Assembly (NCBI GenBank): GCA_942493045.1
Contig: OW818665.1
Coordinates: 2,728,001-2,792,000 of the forward strand
Direction: 5' to 3'
Length of the DNA: 64,000 bases
Source of the DNA: Teretinema sp942493045
GTDB taxonomy: Bacteria > Spirochaetota > Spirochaetia > Treponematales > Treponemataceae
Numbering within the stretch: the first letter of the stretch is position 1; every line of letters begins with the position of its first letter. Positions 1-8,358 of the stretch are shown here, in pieces. The notes under the pieces are model-generated. The model was not told the DNA's origin. It did no database searches and saw only the letters and a program-made list of their open reading frames with translations. Position numbers and translations under genes: made by a program.

Positions 1-794
1 GCTTCGGTTACATGGACTGGACGCTCAAGGTTGCCGCCGATCATCCTGAGGTGTACTTCGGCCACTGTTCCGGCTACAAGACCGCTCCGAACGTATCAAC
101 CTATTTTGGCAAGATTTATCAGTCCCGCTACCTTTCCGGTATCGCCGCCGGCCTGAAGACCAAAGCTAACAAGATCGGTTATGTGGCCGCCATGCCCATC
201 CCCGAGGTTATCCGCGGTATCAACGCCTTTACCCTTGGCGTTCTTTCCGTGAACCCCGCCGCCACCGTCGAGGTGGTCTGGACCAACACCTGGTACGATC
301 CCGCCGTCGAGAAGCAAGCCGCTCTGGCCCTGCTGAACAAGGGCTGTGACGTTATGGCCCAGCACCAGGACACCACCGCTACCCAGATTGCCGCCCAGGA
401 GAAGGGTGCCTTTGCCATCGGGTACAATTCACCGACCGCTACCGCCGCTCCCAAGGCCTATTTGACCGCCCCGCTGTTCAAGTGGGCTACCTTCTATACC
501 GCCGACGTGCAGAGCATCATTGACGGTACCTGGAAGAGCCGCGCTTACTGGGAAGGTCTGGACGCCGGCATGGTCGACCTTGACGCTCTGTCCGCCAATG
601 TGGCCGCCGGAACCGCCGAGAAGATCGCCGCCGCCAGAGCCGCAATCATCGCCGGGACCTTGCATCCCTTCGCCGGGCCCCTTTCCAACCAGGCCGGCGA
701 GGTTGTAGTCGCCTCCGGCACCACCATGACCGACGACGAAGTCTGGAACATGGGCTGGTTCGTACAGGGCGTTATCGGCAGCGTTCCCAAGTGA
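1..794 (+). CDS. BMP/PnrA-family substrate-binding protein of an ABC importer (5' end missing)
   Basis: The frame is open from base 3, so the signal peptide and N-terminal lobe lie outside the window. About 263 residues remain, roughly the C-terminal two thirds of a basic-membrane-protein (BMP) family periplasmic lipoprotein. The block DVMAQHQDTTATQIAAQEKG followed by AIGYNS matches the family's ligand-binding hinge. This family includes the Treponema purine-nucleoside receptor PnrA; the QHxD version seen here is a sub-branch whose ligand I cannot fix (nucleoside or nucleobase most likely). It would bind substrate in the periplasm and hand it to the permease pair encoded at 2402-4437. A strong hairpin terminator separates it from the ATPase gene, a common way to make binding protein in excess over the membrane parts. 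Confidence 0.9.
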   Translation, partial: FGYMDWTLKVAADHPEVYFGHCSGYKTAPNVSTYFGKIYQSRYLSGIAAGLKTKANKIGYVAAMPIPEVIRGINAFTLGVLSVNPAATVEVVWTNTWYDPAVEKQAALALLNKGCDVMAQHQDTTATQIAAQEKGAFAIGYNSPTATAAPKAYLTAPLFKWATFYTADVQSIIDGTWKSRAYWEGLDAGMVDLDALSANVAAGTAEKIAAARAAIIAGTLHPFAGPLSNQAGEVVVASGTTMTDDEVWNMGWFVQGVIGSVPK

Positions 795-818
795 TCGTTT
801 CTCTGTAACACATTTCTC

Positions 819-856
819 AGGGCTGTCCTCTTATCCGGGGGGCAGCCCTTGTTTTT
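819..856 (+). terminator. intra-operon intrinsic terminator
   Basis: A 10-bp stem (819-828 with 840-849, AGGGCTG pairing with CAGCCCT plus three more pairs) is followed by a run of T at 852-856. It lies between the binding-protein gene and the ATPase gene. It probably works as a partial terminator, so that the binding protein is made in excess. Confidence 0.7.
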
Positions 857-884
857 CCGGCTCGCGCCGGACCGTAAGGATCCA

Positions 885-2405
885 ATGGCAGAAACCGCGT
901 ATATCGAACTCAAAAACATTACCAAGACCTTCGGCAAAGTAGTCGCCAACAAAGACGTCTGCCTGGACGTGCGCAGGGGAGAAATTTTGGCCCTGCTCGG
1001 CGAGAACGGCTCGGGTAAAAGCACCCTGGTCAACATGCTCTCCGGCATTTATACCCCGGACTCCGGCGCCATGTTTATTGACGGCCGCGAAACGGTCTTC
1101 GCCTCGCCGGACGACGCGATCCGCGCCGGTATCGGCATGGTGCATCAGCACTTTAAATTGGTGCCGGTTTTAACCGCTCGCGAGAATATCATATTGGGCG
1201 AGAAGGGCGGCTTGTTTATCGACAACCGCGCCATCAGCGAAAAGATTTATCAAGTAGAAAAGAAATATGGCCTGGTAACCAACCCGGACAAAAAAATATA
1301 TGCTATGGCCGTCGGCGAAAAGCAGACGGTCGAGATTTTAAAGGTGCTGTACCGCGGCGCCCATGTACTGGTACTCGATGAGCCGACCGCGGTATTGACC
1401 CCGCAGGAAACGCACCGCCTGTTCGAGATTCTGCGCAACATGCGCCAGGCCGGTTGTTCGATCATCATCATTACCCATAAATTAAACGAGGTGATGGAGA
1501 TCAGCGACCGCGTCACGGTTTTGCGCCAGGGCCGCACCATCGGCACCGTGCGTACCTCCGAAACCAATCCCTATCAGTTAACCGAAATGATGGTCGGAGA
1601 GCCGGTATCCCTGGAAATTCAGCGCGCCGAGACCGAGCGCTCCGCCGAGCCCCTGCTGACGGTGCGCTCCCTTTCTTTGGACGATGACGAGGGCGTGCCG
1701 CTGCTCGACGAGGTAACCTTTGACCTGCACGGCGGCGAGATTCTCGGGGTGGCCGGTATCGCCGGCTCCGGGCAGAAGGAACTCTGCGAAACCATCGCCG
1801 GCCTGCTGCGCGCCGAAGCAGGCTCGGTGCGCTTTCTCGGTGAGGAACTGCTGGGCCTTTCGCCGCGCATCATTATCCGCAAGGGAGTAAGCATGAGCTT
1901 TATTCCCGAGGACCGCCTGGGCATGGGCCTGGTGGCCGGCATGGACATTACCGACAACATCTTGCTGAAGTCCTATAATAAAAAGAAAGGCCTATTGGTG
2001 GACCGCGTCGGCGGACGGGCCGAGGCCGAAAAGATCGTACGCGATTACGGCATTGCCACTCCGTCGGTTGACCATATCGTGCGCAAGCTTTCCGGCGGCA
2101 ATATCCAGAAGGTGCTGCTCGGCCGCGAGATCGAGATGAACCCGCGCCTGCTGGTGACCGCCTACCCGGTGCGCGGCCTGGATATCGGCGCTTCGATCAC
2201 CATTTACGAAATGCTCAACGAGCAAAAAAAACGCGGCGTGGCTATTCTGTTTATCGGCGAAGACCTCGACGTTTTGCGCGGGCTCTGCGACCGGGTGCTG
2301 GTGCTGCATAACGGCGCGGTGATGGACATTGTCGACCCGCGCGTCGCCACTAAAGAAGATATCGGCCTGTTGATGATGGGCCAGAAACCGGAGGCCTCAG
2401 CATGA
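885..2405 (+). CDS. ABC transporter ATP-binding protein, double ATPase domain (BMP/nucleoside type)
   Basis: 506 residues with two ABC ATPase domains in tandem. Domain 1 has Walker A GENGSGKS (residues 39-46) and Walker B VLVLDEPTAV. Domain 2 has a weak Walker A (GIAGSGQKE), a clear signature LSGGNIQKVL and a degenerate Walker B region with LDIG. This asymmetry is typical of the RbsA/YufO class that serves sugar and nucleoside importers. The ATG at 885 is preferred over an upstream TTG at 849 because AAGGA stands just before it and the protein then starts with the usual short strand before Walker A. It powers import together with the permeases at 2402 and 3469; the stop codon overlaps the next start (ATGA), which indicates coupled translation. 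Confidence 0.93.
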   Translation: MAETAYIELKNITKTFGKVVANKDVCLDVRRGEILALLGENGSGKSTLVNMLSGIYTPDSGAMFIDGRETVFASPDDAIRAGIGMVHQHFKLVPVLTARENIILGEKGGLFIDNRAISEKIYQVEKKYGLVTNPDKKIYAMAVGEKQTVEILKVLYRGAHVLVLDEPTAVLTPQETHRLFEILRNMRQAGCSIIIITHKLNEVMEISDRVTVLRQGRTIGTVRTSETNPYQLTEMMVGEPVSLEIQRAETERSAEPLLTVRSLSLDDDEGVPLLDEVTFDLHGGEILGVAGIAGSGQKELCETIAGLLRAEAGSVRFLGEELLGLSPRIIIRKGVSMSFIPEDRLGMGLVAGMDITDNILLKSYNKKKGLLVDRVGGRAEAEKIVRDYGIATPSVDHIVRKLSGGNIQKVLLGREIEMNPRLLVTAYPVRGLDIGASITIYEMLNEQKKRGVAILFIGEDLDVLRGLCDRVLVLHNGAVMDIVDPRVATKEDIGLLMMGQKPEASA

Positions 2406-3472
2406 TCCGCATAGTGTCCCGCCCTGAACCGACGCGGGCCCAGGAAACCCTGTACCGCGCCGGCGCTATCGTCGCGGCCCTGCTGGCCGCCGCCGTTATT
2501 ATGCTCTTCCTCGGCTACAACCCGCTGGTGGTCTACGGTAATATTATCAAGGGCTCGATTCTCTCCGGCTACCGTTTTCGCGAGACCATCAACAAGGCCA
2601 TTCCGCTGGTGGTGCTTTCCCTCGGCGTGGCCGCGGCCTTCCGCATGAAATTCTGGAATATCGGCGGCGAGGGTCAGTTTTATCTCGGTGCCTTCGGGGC
2701 TGCCCTCATCGCCTTTGTCTTTCCAACCCTGCCTTCGATTTTGTTATTACCGCTGATGTTTCTTTCAGGCTTCACCCTCGGCGGCCTGTGGGCGCTGGTA
2801 CCGGCCCTGCTGAAGAGCCGCTTCGGGGCCAGCGAAACCCTGGTGACGCTGATGCTCAACTACGTGGCCTTAAAGTGGATATCCTATTTGCAGTACGGCC
2901 CCTGGAAGGACCCGGCGGCCAGCGGCTTCCCCAAGATCGCCACCTTTTCCGGCAACGCCATTTTACCGACAGTCTTCGGCATTCACGCCGGTTGGCTGAT
3001 CGCCTTGGTGCTGGCGACCGTGATGTACTATGTATTGAAAAAAACCAAGCTCGGTTACGAGATTGACGTGCTCGGCGAAAGCGAGGCCACCGCCCGCTAC
3101 GCCGGCATGAACGTGACCCGCGTAATGCTCGTTACCATCATGATTTCCGGCGGCCTCTGCGGCGTCGCCGGCATGATGCAGGCCTCGGCCATTGAGCACT
3201 CGCTGTCCGACCAGCTTTCAGGCGGCCTCGGCTTTACCGCCGTCATCACCACCTGGCTCGCGCGCCTCAGCCCCCCGATGATTATCGCGGTTTCCTTTGT
3301 GTTTTCCATGCTGATTCAGGGCGGCACCTACCTGCAAAGCTCAATGCGCATTCCGGCCGCCGCCGCCAGCGTCCTGCAGGGCATCATCATCTTCTTCGTG
3401 CTGGGCAGCGAGTTTTTAATCCGCTACCGGCTGGTGCGCATTGCCCGCTCGGCCAAGGAGCAAGTCAAATGA
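2402..3472 (+). CDS. ABC transporter permease 1 (nucleoside/BMP-type, BPD_transp_2 family)
   Basis: 356 residues, hydrophobic, with about nine predicted membrane segments. The stretch AFRMKFWNIGGEGQFYLG is the signature of the first permease (YufP/NupP-like) of BMP-type nucleoside importers. It overlaps the ATPase stop by four bases and its own stop overlaps the next permease start in the same way, so the three genes form a tight operon. It forms half of the inner-membrane channel. Substrate specificity cannot be read from the permease. Confidence 0.92.
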   Translation: MIRIVSRPEPTRAQETLYRAGAIVAALLAAAVIMLFLGYNPLVVYGNIIKGSILSGYRFRETINKAIPLVVLSLGVAAAFRMKFWNIGGEGQFYLGAFGAALIAFVFPTLPSILLLPLMFLSGFTLGGLWALVPALLKSRFGASETLVTLMLNYVALKWISYLQYGPWKDPAASGFPKIATFSGNAILPTVFGIHAGWLIALVLATVMYYVLKKTKLGYEIDVLGESEATARYAGMNVTRVMLVTIMISGGLCGVAGMMQASAIEHSLSDQLSGGLGFTAVITTWLARLSPPMIIAVSFVFSMLIQGGTYLQSSMRIPAAAASVLQGIIIFFVLGSEFLIRYRLVRIARSAKEQVK

Positions 3473-4437
3473 ACCTGTTTATTGAATCACTTTCCTATTT
3501 CCTGCAAACCTCGGTGCAGATGGGCACGCACATTCTGCTGGCTACCCTCGGCGGCATCCTCTGCGAAAAAGTCGGCAACCTGAACCTCGGCATAGAAGGC
3601 ATGATGCTGCTTGGCGCCTCGGTCGGTTTCTCGGCGGCCCTGGCTACCGGCAACCCGCTGTTCGCCGTGCTGGCCGCCGGTACCGCCGGAGCCTGCGGCG
3701 CCCTGATCTACGCGGTGATTACCGTCACCCTGCGCGGCAATCAGGTAGTCACCGGTCTGGTGCTGACTATCTTCGGCACCGGCGTCTCCGGCTATATCGG
3801 CAAGAGCCTCTCCGGCCAGGCCCTGCCGGAGGCCGTCAGCGTCGCCTTCGCGCCGGCCTCCATTCCGGTGCTGCGCGATATCCCGCTACTCGGCAAAATG
3901 CTTTTTGACCAGAGCATCTATGTGCATGCTTCTCTGGTGTTAGCGCTGTTGATCTGGGTGTATTTCCGGCATACCCATTTCGGCCTGGACGCCCGATCCG
4001 TCGGCGAAAACCCGGCCGCCGCCGACGCCTCCGGCATCAACGTCACCGCCAGCAAGTACGCCCACATTATCGCCGGCGGCTTTCTGTGCGGCATCGCCGG
4101 CGCCTATCTCTCGCTGGTCTTCGTGCCGCGCTGGCAGGAAAACATCACTGCCGGCGCCGGCTGGATCGCCGTAGCCCTGGTTATTTTCAGCACCTGGAAC
4201 CCGCTAAAGGCCATTCTGGCGGCCTGGGCCTTCGGCGCCCTCAAAGGCGTCGGCTTCGAGTTTCAGAATATCGACGCCCGCCTCTTCGGCCACAAGCTGG
4301 CCTTCTCGCCCCAGATCCTGGACATGCTGCCCTACCTGGCCACAATCGTGGTGCTCGTGATCACCGCCCGCCGCAAACGCCCCGAACTGCAAAGCCCCCG
4401 CGGCCTGGGCGTGCCGTATTTTAGAGAGGAGAGATAG
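3469..4437 (+). CDS. ABC transporter permease 2 (nucleoside/BMP-type, BPD_transp_2 family)
   Basis: 322 residues and mostly hydrophobic. The N-terminal part with GNLNLGIEGMMLLGA is the typical second permease (YufQ/NupQ-like) of this importer class. The C-terminal tail RGLGVPYFREER is a conserved cytoplasmic end. It overlaps the first permease by four bases and is the last gene of the operon. After it the DNA becomes AT-rich, so 4437 is also the border of the conserved GC-rich block. Confidence 0.92.
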   Translation: MNLFIESLSYFLQTSVQMGTHILLATLGGILCEKVGNLNLGIEGMMLLGASVGFSAALATGNPLFAVLAAGTAGACGALIYAVITVTLRGNQVVTGLVLTIFGTGVSGYIGKSLSGQALPEAVSVAFAPASIPVLRDIPLLGKMLFDQSIYVHASLVLALLIWVYFRHTHFGLDARSVGENPAAADASGINVTASKYAHIIAGGFLCGIAGAYLSLVFVPRWQENITAGAGWIAVALVIFSTWNPLKAILAAWAFGALKGVGFEFQNIDARLFGHKLAFSPQILDMLPYLATIVVLVITARRKRPELQSPRGLGVPYFREER

Positions 4438-4448
4438 AAGGACTTTTA

Positions 4449-4478
4449 TTGTTCAAAAAACCGGAAGTAGGGTATAAT
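4449..4478 (+). promoter_or_regulatory. sigma-70 promoter of the Fic gene
   Basis: A -35 element TTGTTC (4449-4454), an 18-nt spacer and a perfect -10 TATAAT (4473-4478). The ATG of the next gene begins six bases after the -10, which is where transcription should start, so the mRNA is probably leaderless. No Shine-Dalgarno sequence is present. Confidence 0.7.
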
Positions 4479-4483
4479 ATCCT

Positions 4484-5254
4484 ATGAACATTGATTTGAT
4501 TTTAAAGGATATTGATCTACTCAAAAATCGCCTGGACGGCTTTCGGCCTTTATCAGATAATCAGACTAGTAATTTAAAAAGACTTTTTGATATTGATTTT
4601 ACGTATAATTCCACTGCTATTGAGGGTAATACCTATACGCTTCAGGAAACAAGAATTGTGCTGCTGGATGGAATTACGGTGGGCGGGAAATCCACCCGGG
4701 AACATTTGGAAATAATCAATCATAAAGAAGCTATCGATTTCATTGAAAGATTATCCAGGAAGCATCCGGCCTTATTTACCAAAACCGATATTCTGAACAT
4801 TCACGCAATCGTGCTAAAAGGTATTGATCCGGAGAATGCCGGAAAATATAGGGAAGTTCCTGTATATGTCCGTCTGAAAACGAATGAAATTCATAAATTT
4901 TGTGATCCGATAAAACTACCTGATGAGATGGAAGCTTTTTTTCTCTGGCTGCAAAAAAATGCCGCACATCCCGTTTTACAGGCAGCCGAAGCGCATGCCC
5001 GATTTGTGAGCATTCATCCCTTTGTTGACGGTAACGGCCGCACCGCCAGATTGCTGATGAATCTGATGTTACTGCATTCTGGCTATCCCCCGGCGATTAT
5101 CAAGGTCAGTAAAAGAACAGAATACATGGATGCGCTGGAAGCTTGGCAGCAAAAACGGAGTGAAGAACCGTTTTTTTCCCTTGTGTTTGACGCGGTAAAG
5201 GAAAGTTTGGAGCTGTACCTAGACACTCTGCAGAATAATATTATCTGGAAGTAG
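4484..5254 (+). CDS. Fic/DOC family protein with N-terminal inhibitory helix
   Basis: 256 residues. The Fic active-site loop HPFVDGNGRTARLL (catalytic His, then the GNGR nucleotide-binding part) is intact. An N-terminal STAIEGN sequence matches the (S/T)xxxE(G/N) inhibitory helix of class II Fic proteins, whose Glu blocks the gamma-phosphate of ATP. Such proteins transfer AMP, or sometimes other groups, to target proteins; the target is unknown here. No separate antitoxin is expected for this class. The gene is AT-rich compared with the ABC operon upstream and appears acquired. Transcription probably starts at the ATG itself. Confidence 0.9.
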   Translation: MNIDLILKDIDLLKNRLDGFRPLSDNQTSNLKRLFDIDFTYNSTAIEGNTYTLQETRIVLLDGITVGGKSTREHLEIINHKEAIDFIERLSRKHPALFTKTDILNIHAIVLKGIDPENAGKYREVPVYVRLKTNEIHKFCDPIKLPDEMEAFFLWLQKNAAHPVLQAAEAHARFVSIHPFVDGNGRTARLLMNLMLLHSGYPPAIIKVSKRTEYMDALEAWQQKRSEEPFFSLVFDAVKESLELYLDTLQNNIIWK

Positions 5255-5261
5255 TGGTGTG

Positions 5262-5353
5262 TAGCTCGGGCAGAACCTAGCGGTACTCGATATACGGCCT
5301 GAAGAACTGGCGCGCATAACCGGCGGGGTTGAATTTGATGTTGGAGGTAAGAA
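5262..5353 (+). pseudogene. possible remnant of a lost gene
   Basis: After an in-frame TAG, about 28 codons stay open (LGQNLAVLDIRPEELARIT and on to FDVGGKK) and end in a TGA that overlaps the next start codon. The segment is more GC-rich than both neighbours and reads like protein. I do not recognise the family. It may be the 3' end of a gene cut away by an earlier insertion or deletion. Confidence 0.25.
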
Positions 5354-6280
5354 ATGAAATTTGGTTTACTTTGCATGGCTTTTATTTTTTTAATTCTTTC
5401 TTGTGCAATACCTTTGGAATGGGAAAGCGCACTTTTTCAGAACTTTACTGCAAATGAAAGCAACCGTTTGGGTTCATCAGAATTGGGTTATTCATATAAA
5501 CGCATTGGAAATCTAGTGCGAGTCTTTGGAAATGATACAACAGTTACAAAAGGAATATTTGATATTCCCATTGATAATATTAGACTCAATACAGAAACTG
5601 GATTTATGGAATGTACTATAGATGGGCATGTTTGTAAGATCGTTTTAGGAAATGAGTACTTATTTTTTGCAGGCGAAGAAGAGCTTATGCATACTGGAAT
5701 TAGTATGATGATTCCAAATATTCAACAATTAAGAAAGGAATCTGGTTTTTATAGCGATGAAGAAAAAGAGGCTTTTCTGTTTACTGTCATTCCATTGTCG
5801 GAAGTTGCTGAAGAAATTTATACTAGTTCATTCTTGGAAGAAAATATTAGAGGTGAAATAATTCGATATGATGGAAAAGATATTGAGAAGTATTTAATAT
5901 TTAGAGATTTTGCAAATATACTTAACCCTTACTGTTTACCGTGGGTTGAAGGAAGAGATGGGGCAGGGATTGGAGAGTGGTTAGAAATTAACCTGAAGAC
6001 TGCACAATCTACAGTTTACATTCTTAATGGTTTTGTCGATCCTTCAAGACCAAGTTTATTCAGGATGAATAGTCGAATACGAGATGCTGAAATCTCTGGG
6101 ATAACACAGAATGGAAAAACATTAGTCCAAACAGTTTCATTCGAAGATTTTATATATTTTAAAACAATAGAATTTAGAGAGCCTGTAAAAAAAATACGGG
6201 TTACAATAAAAACAGTTTATCCTGGAAATAAATGGCAGGATACAACAGTCTCTGCGATTATGTTTCCAATGGAACTGTAG
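5354..6280 (+). CDS. lipoprotein with NADase-type glycan-binding (discoidin-like) domain
   Basis: 308 residues. The N-terminus is hydrophobic and ends in LILSCA, a lipobox, so the protein is probably an outer-membrane or periplasmic lipoprotein. The C-terminal part (WVEGRDGAGIGEWLEI, ILNGFVDPSRPSLFRMNSR) matches a beta-sandwich annotated in Treponema proteins as the NADase-type glycan-binding domain. The N-terminal 190 residues are not recognised. RBS GGAGG stands eight bases before the ATG. It is AT-rich like the Fic gene. A role in binding a surface or host polysaccharide is an inference from the domain. Confidence 0.75.
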   Translation: MKFGLLCMAFIFLILSCAIPLEWESALFQNFTANESNRLGSSELGYSYKRIGNLVRVFGNDTTVTKGIFDIPIDNIRLNTETGFMECTIDGHVCKIVLGNEYLFFAGEEELMHTGISMMIPNIQQLRKESGFYSDEEKEAFLFTVIPLSEVAEEIYTSSFLEENIRGEIIRYDGKDIEKYLIFRDFANILNPYCLPWVEGRDGAGIGEWLEINLKTAQSTVYILNGFVDPSRPSLFRMNSRIRDAEISGITQNGKTLVQTVSFEDFIYFKTIEFREPVKKIRVTIKTVYPGNKWQDTTVSAIMFPMEL

Positions 6281-6326
6281 CAGATCTGCAGAGCAGAGCT
6301 CCTACCATGGGCTTTCGACATTTAAG

Positions 6327-6344
6327 TGTTCCTTATAAGGAACA
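6327..6344. repeat. 18-bp perfect palindrome
   Basis: TGTTCCTTATAAGGAACA reads the same on both strands. It lies 46 bases after the lipoprotein gene and is followed by T-rich sequence, so a terminator is the simplest reading. An operator or the edge of the insertion next door are alternatives. The rest of 6281-6447 shows nothing else I can name. Confidence 0.45.
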
Positions 6345-6447
6345 GTCCTTTTCCTTTTGAACTTCGGTTTAATAAACCTGTGTTCTTTGACAATTTACCT
6401 GTTGGATACTGAACTGGCCTCCTTGGTTTGTAATTTCTACTGTGCTC

Positions 6448-7737
6448 CTAGATGATTTCATTAATAATCGGCGCGCAGGGATGAATCGTTTTTCTGTTTT
6501 CAGTGAGACGGCGTTCGCGGGCGAGAATAAGTCTTTCTTTGTAACCGCTGAAGTCAAATATCTTTCCTATATGCGCTTCGTCAGGGCTTAAACCGTGATG
6601 ACTGTAATGAGGTCGGGCGTTATAGTTCGTAATCGATTCTCTGACTACTGGTTCAACCAAGAGATAAGACTGAATGTTTTTTGGGAAGATGTACCGGTAT
6701 TTGAGAATCTTGTTTACCGCCTCAATCATGGAGTTTGAAAATGCGACGTCAACATGCGCAACATGAAGCTTGATTGGTACGGCGGCAAGATACTCCTTGA
6801 CTGAAACATTAACGTTTTCGCTTCCTCCGTCGGAAATAAGCATGATTGGTTCTTCCGGTTTTGGAAATGTTGCTTCAAACGCAGAACGCAGCAGATCCGC
6901 AGTGGCCTGACCAGAGATAGAAAGGGAAACCGAGAAGGCTAGGATGCGTTTTGAGAAGCTATCGATAATGAGCTGAATGAATGATCTGACTCCGTCCTGA
7001 GTGCGCAGAACGGTAACGTCGATGTGCCAGGCTTCATTAGGTCGTGTGGTGACGATACTCCCTTTTTTTCTTGACCGGTGGGGAGGCTTACGGGCAGAGG
7101 TAAGTCCCATAGTTCTGGCGTACTTAAGAATGGTAGATACATTCGCCGAAATATTTTTATCCATGATAAGTTTCCAGGCGACTGAGGTAGCTGGCCAGTG
7201 AGCTGTTTCCGGATTTGAAAAAGCTTTCCTGATTGAAAGGACTTCACCTTTTGCGAGTTGAAACGGAAAAGAAACGCGACACCGACCAAGTGGGGATGAA
7301 GGGCAGGGAAGTGTTTTTTTCTTCCAGATTTGAAACCGCCGGGGAGACAGTTTCAGGAGTGAAAGAATTTTCCCGAGCGGAATAAGTTTTGATACAGAAA
7401 GTATCCGTTTAACGATTTGGGAACGGACTTCCATATTCTTGATCTTTGGAAGCGCGCCTACCGGAAGGTGAAGAGAACGAAGTAAGGAAACGATTCTGAG
7501 AAATGCTGAGGCAACGGCAAGCGTTGATCGGGAAGACATGATGTTCTTAACCAGATCCAGTTTGTCCAGAAAATCAGAAAATTCTGAACCAACAAGCGTT
7601 GAATAATCAGCGGTTCTAAACCGATATTTGGTAGAGCGTGGAACCTTTTTCGCAATTTCAACCGGAACCACACCAAGCTGAAAAGCGATTTTTAAGTCGC
7701 TGTGGTACGATGAACGAGCAGTTTTTTCGATTAACAT
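6448..7737 (-). CDS. DDE transposase (integrase core, rve family)
   Basis: 429 residues and apparently intact. The catalytic triad of an integrase-type DDE domain is visible: Asp in AWHIDVTVL, Asp in MLISDGGSEN and Glu in SMIEAVNKIL, followed by NYNARPHYSHHGLSPDEA, the usual C-terminal block of IS3/IS481-like enzymes. The N-terminal 200 residues would hold the DNA-binding part. The start codon lies 30 bases from the cassette A promoter and points away from it. A 16-residue remnant of the same protein stands in the same position before the truncated promoter copy near 18.3 kb. Terminal inverted repeats were not found. Confidence 0.88.
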   Translation of the reverse strand: MLIEKTARSSYHSDLKIAFQLGVVPVEIAKKVPRSTKYRFRTADYSTLVGSEFSDFLDKLDLVKNIMSSRSTLAVASAFLRIVSLLRSLHLPVGALPKIKNMEVRSQIVKRILSVSKLIPLGKILSLLKLSPRRFQIWKKKTLPCPSSPLGRCRVSFPFQLAKGEVLSIRKAFSNPETAHWPATSVAWKLIMDKNISANVSTILKYARTMGLTSARKPPHRSRKKGSIVTTRPNEAWHIDVTVLRTQDGVRSFIQLIIDSFSKRILAFSVSLSISGQATADLLRSAFEATFPKPEEPIMLISDGGSENVNVSVKEYLAAVPIKLHVAHVDVAFSNSMIEAVNKILKYRYIFPKNIQSYLLVEPVVRESITNYNARPHYSHHGLSPDEAHIGKIFDFSGYKERLILARERRLTENRKTIHPCAPIINEII

Positions 7738-7767
7738 AAAAAATTAGTATAGCACCAAAATAAAGAC

Positions 7768-7796
7768 TGACAACCATAAAGTGTTGTGCTATAATG
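7768..7796 (+). promoter_or_regulatory. strong sigma-70 promoter of cassette A
   Basis: -35 CTGACA (7768-7773), spacer of exactly 17, -10 TATAAT (7791-7796). TATAGCAC just upstream is repeated inverted as GTGCTATA over the -10, so the core promoter sits inside an inverted repeat that could bind a repressor or a transposase. Confidence 0.88.
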
Positions 7797-7802
7797 ATTT
7801 AG

Positions 7803-8358
7803 TAGTGAAACATGCTCTTTGAAAGCATTAGAGCAGGAACTGCAGACCGTCTACAAACTAACAGACGGCCTACGGTACGGAAAGATTTCTTGCATCAATG
7901 TAGGGTAGTCTTTCAGTATTGTAGAGGTCCGAAAACGAGCTACGGAAGACTTCTTGCTTCTCTCAAAGGGGTGGCGGAAAATCCTTTGAGACCGGGCCGT
8001 GTTGTGGAATAAAGAAAGTAACGGGTAATAATCATACAGTATTGTTCCTACGCCCGGACTCGAAGATTTGGAGACAGGGGAAACCGCGTCTATGAAACTA
8101 TCGGAATGGGAAAAAACTGCCAAGGCCGCATCACTTTACTTCTTCTTCGAAGGGCAGATTGCCTGTTACCCAACACGGGGTGGGCGCCGGGTCCAAGGGC
8201 TCGGAGGGCAATTCGGCGCGTCAGCGTTTCCCGCTCACCGCTACAGTACCGGCGCCGACTCTTGCCCGACGAGACCTGACCCGGCGAACGCCCCGGGCAA
8301 TACAGCTGCCCTTCGAAGAACCGCGAAGATGCGCGGCCCTGAAAGGTGGTTCCCCTAC
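7803..8358 (+). ncRNA. large structured leader RNA, copy A
   Basis: From the expected transcription start the sequence folds into many helices: GCTCT/AGAGC; CCGTCT/AGACGG; GAAAGA (7880-7885) with TCTTTC (7909-7914); CTCAAAGG (7962-7969) with CCTTTGAG; CCGGGC with GCCCGG about 60 nt later; GGGGAA (8077-8082) with TTCCCC (8350-8355); and a perfect 15-bp long-range helix, 8143-8157 with 8306-8320. It is nearly identical to copy B, except that the tip of the long arm is a different sequence here. No known RNA family is recognised (not RNase P, tmRNA, 6S or a clear group I or II intron). Its 3' half overlaps the apparent start of the giant gene. The 3' end is unknown. Confidence 0.7.

Noticed and set aside
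7812..8012. 66-codon open frame repeated identically at 13219-13419
   Set aside because: It lies on the leader RNA stems, has no ribosome site, and is broken in copy C. The identity comes from recent duplication of the RNA, not from protein conservation.
8068..8091. TTG start of giant gene A giving METGETAS
   Set aside because: In copy C the corresponding TTG is followed at once by TAG, and no ribosome site precedes it.
7803..8358. Leader RNA as a group II or group I intron
   Set aside because: No GUGYG 5' end, no typical domain V with GAAA loop, and no recognisable group I P7/P3 core; there is also no upstream exon in the transcript.
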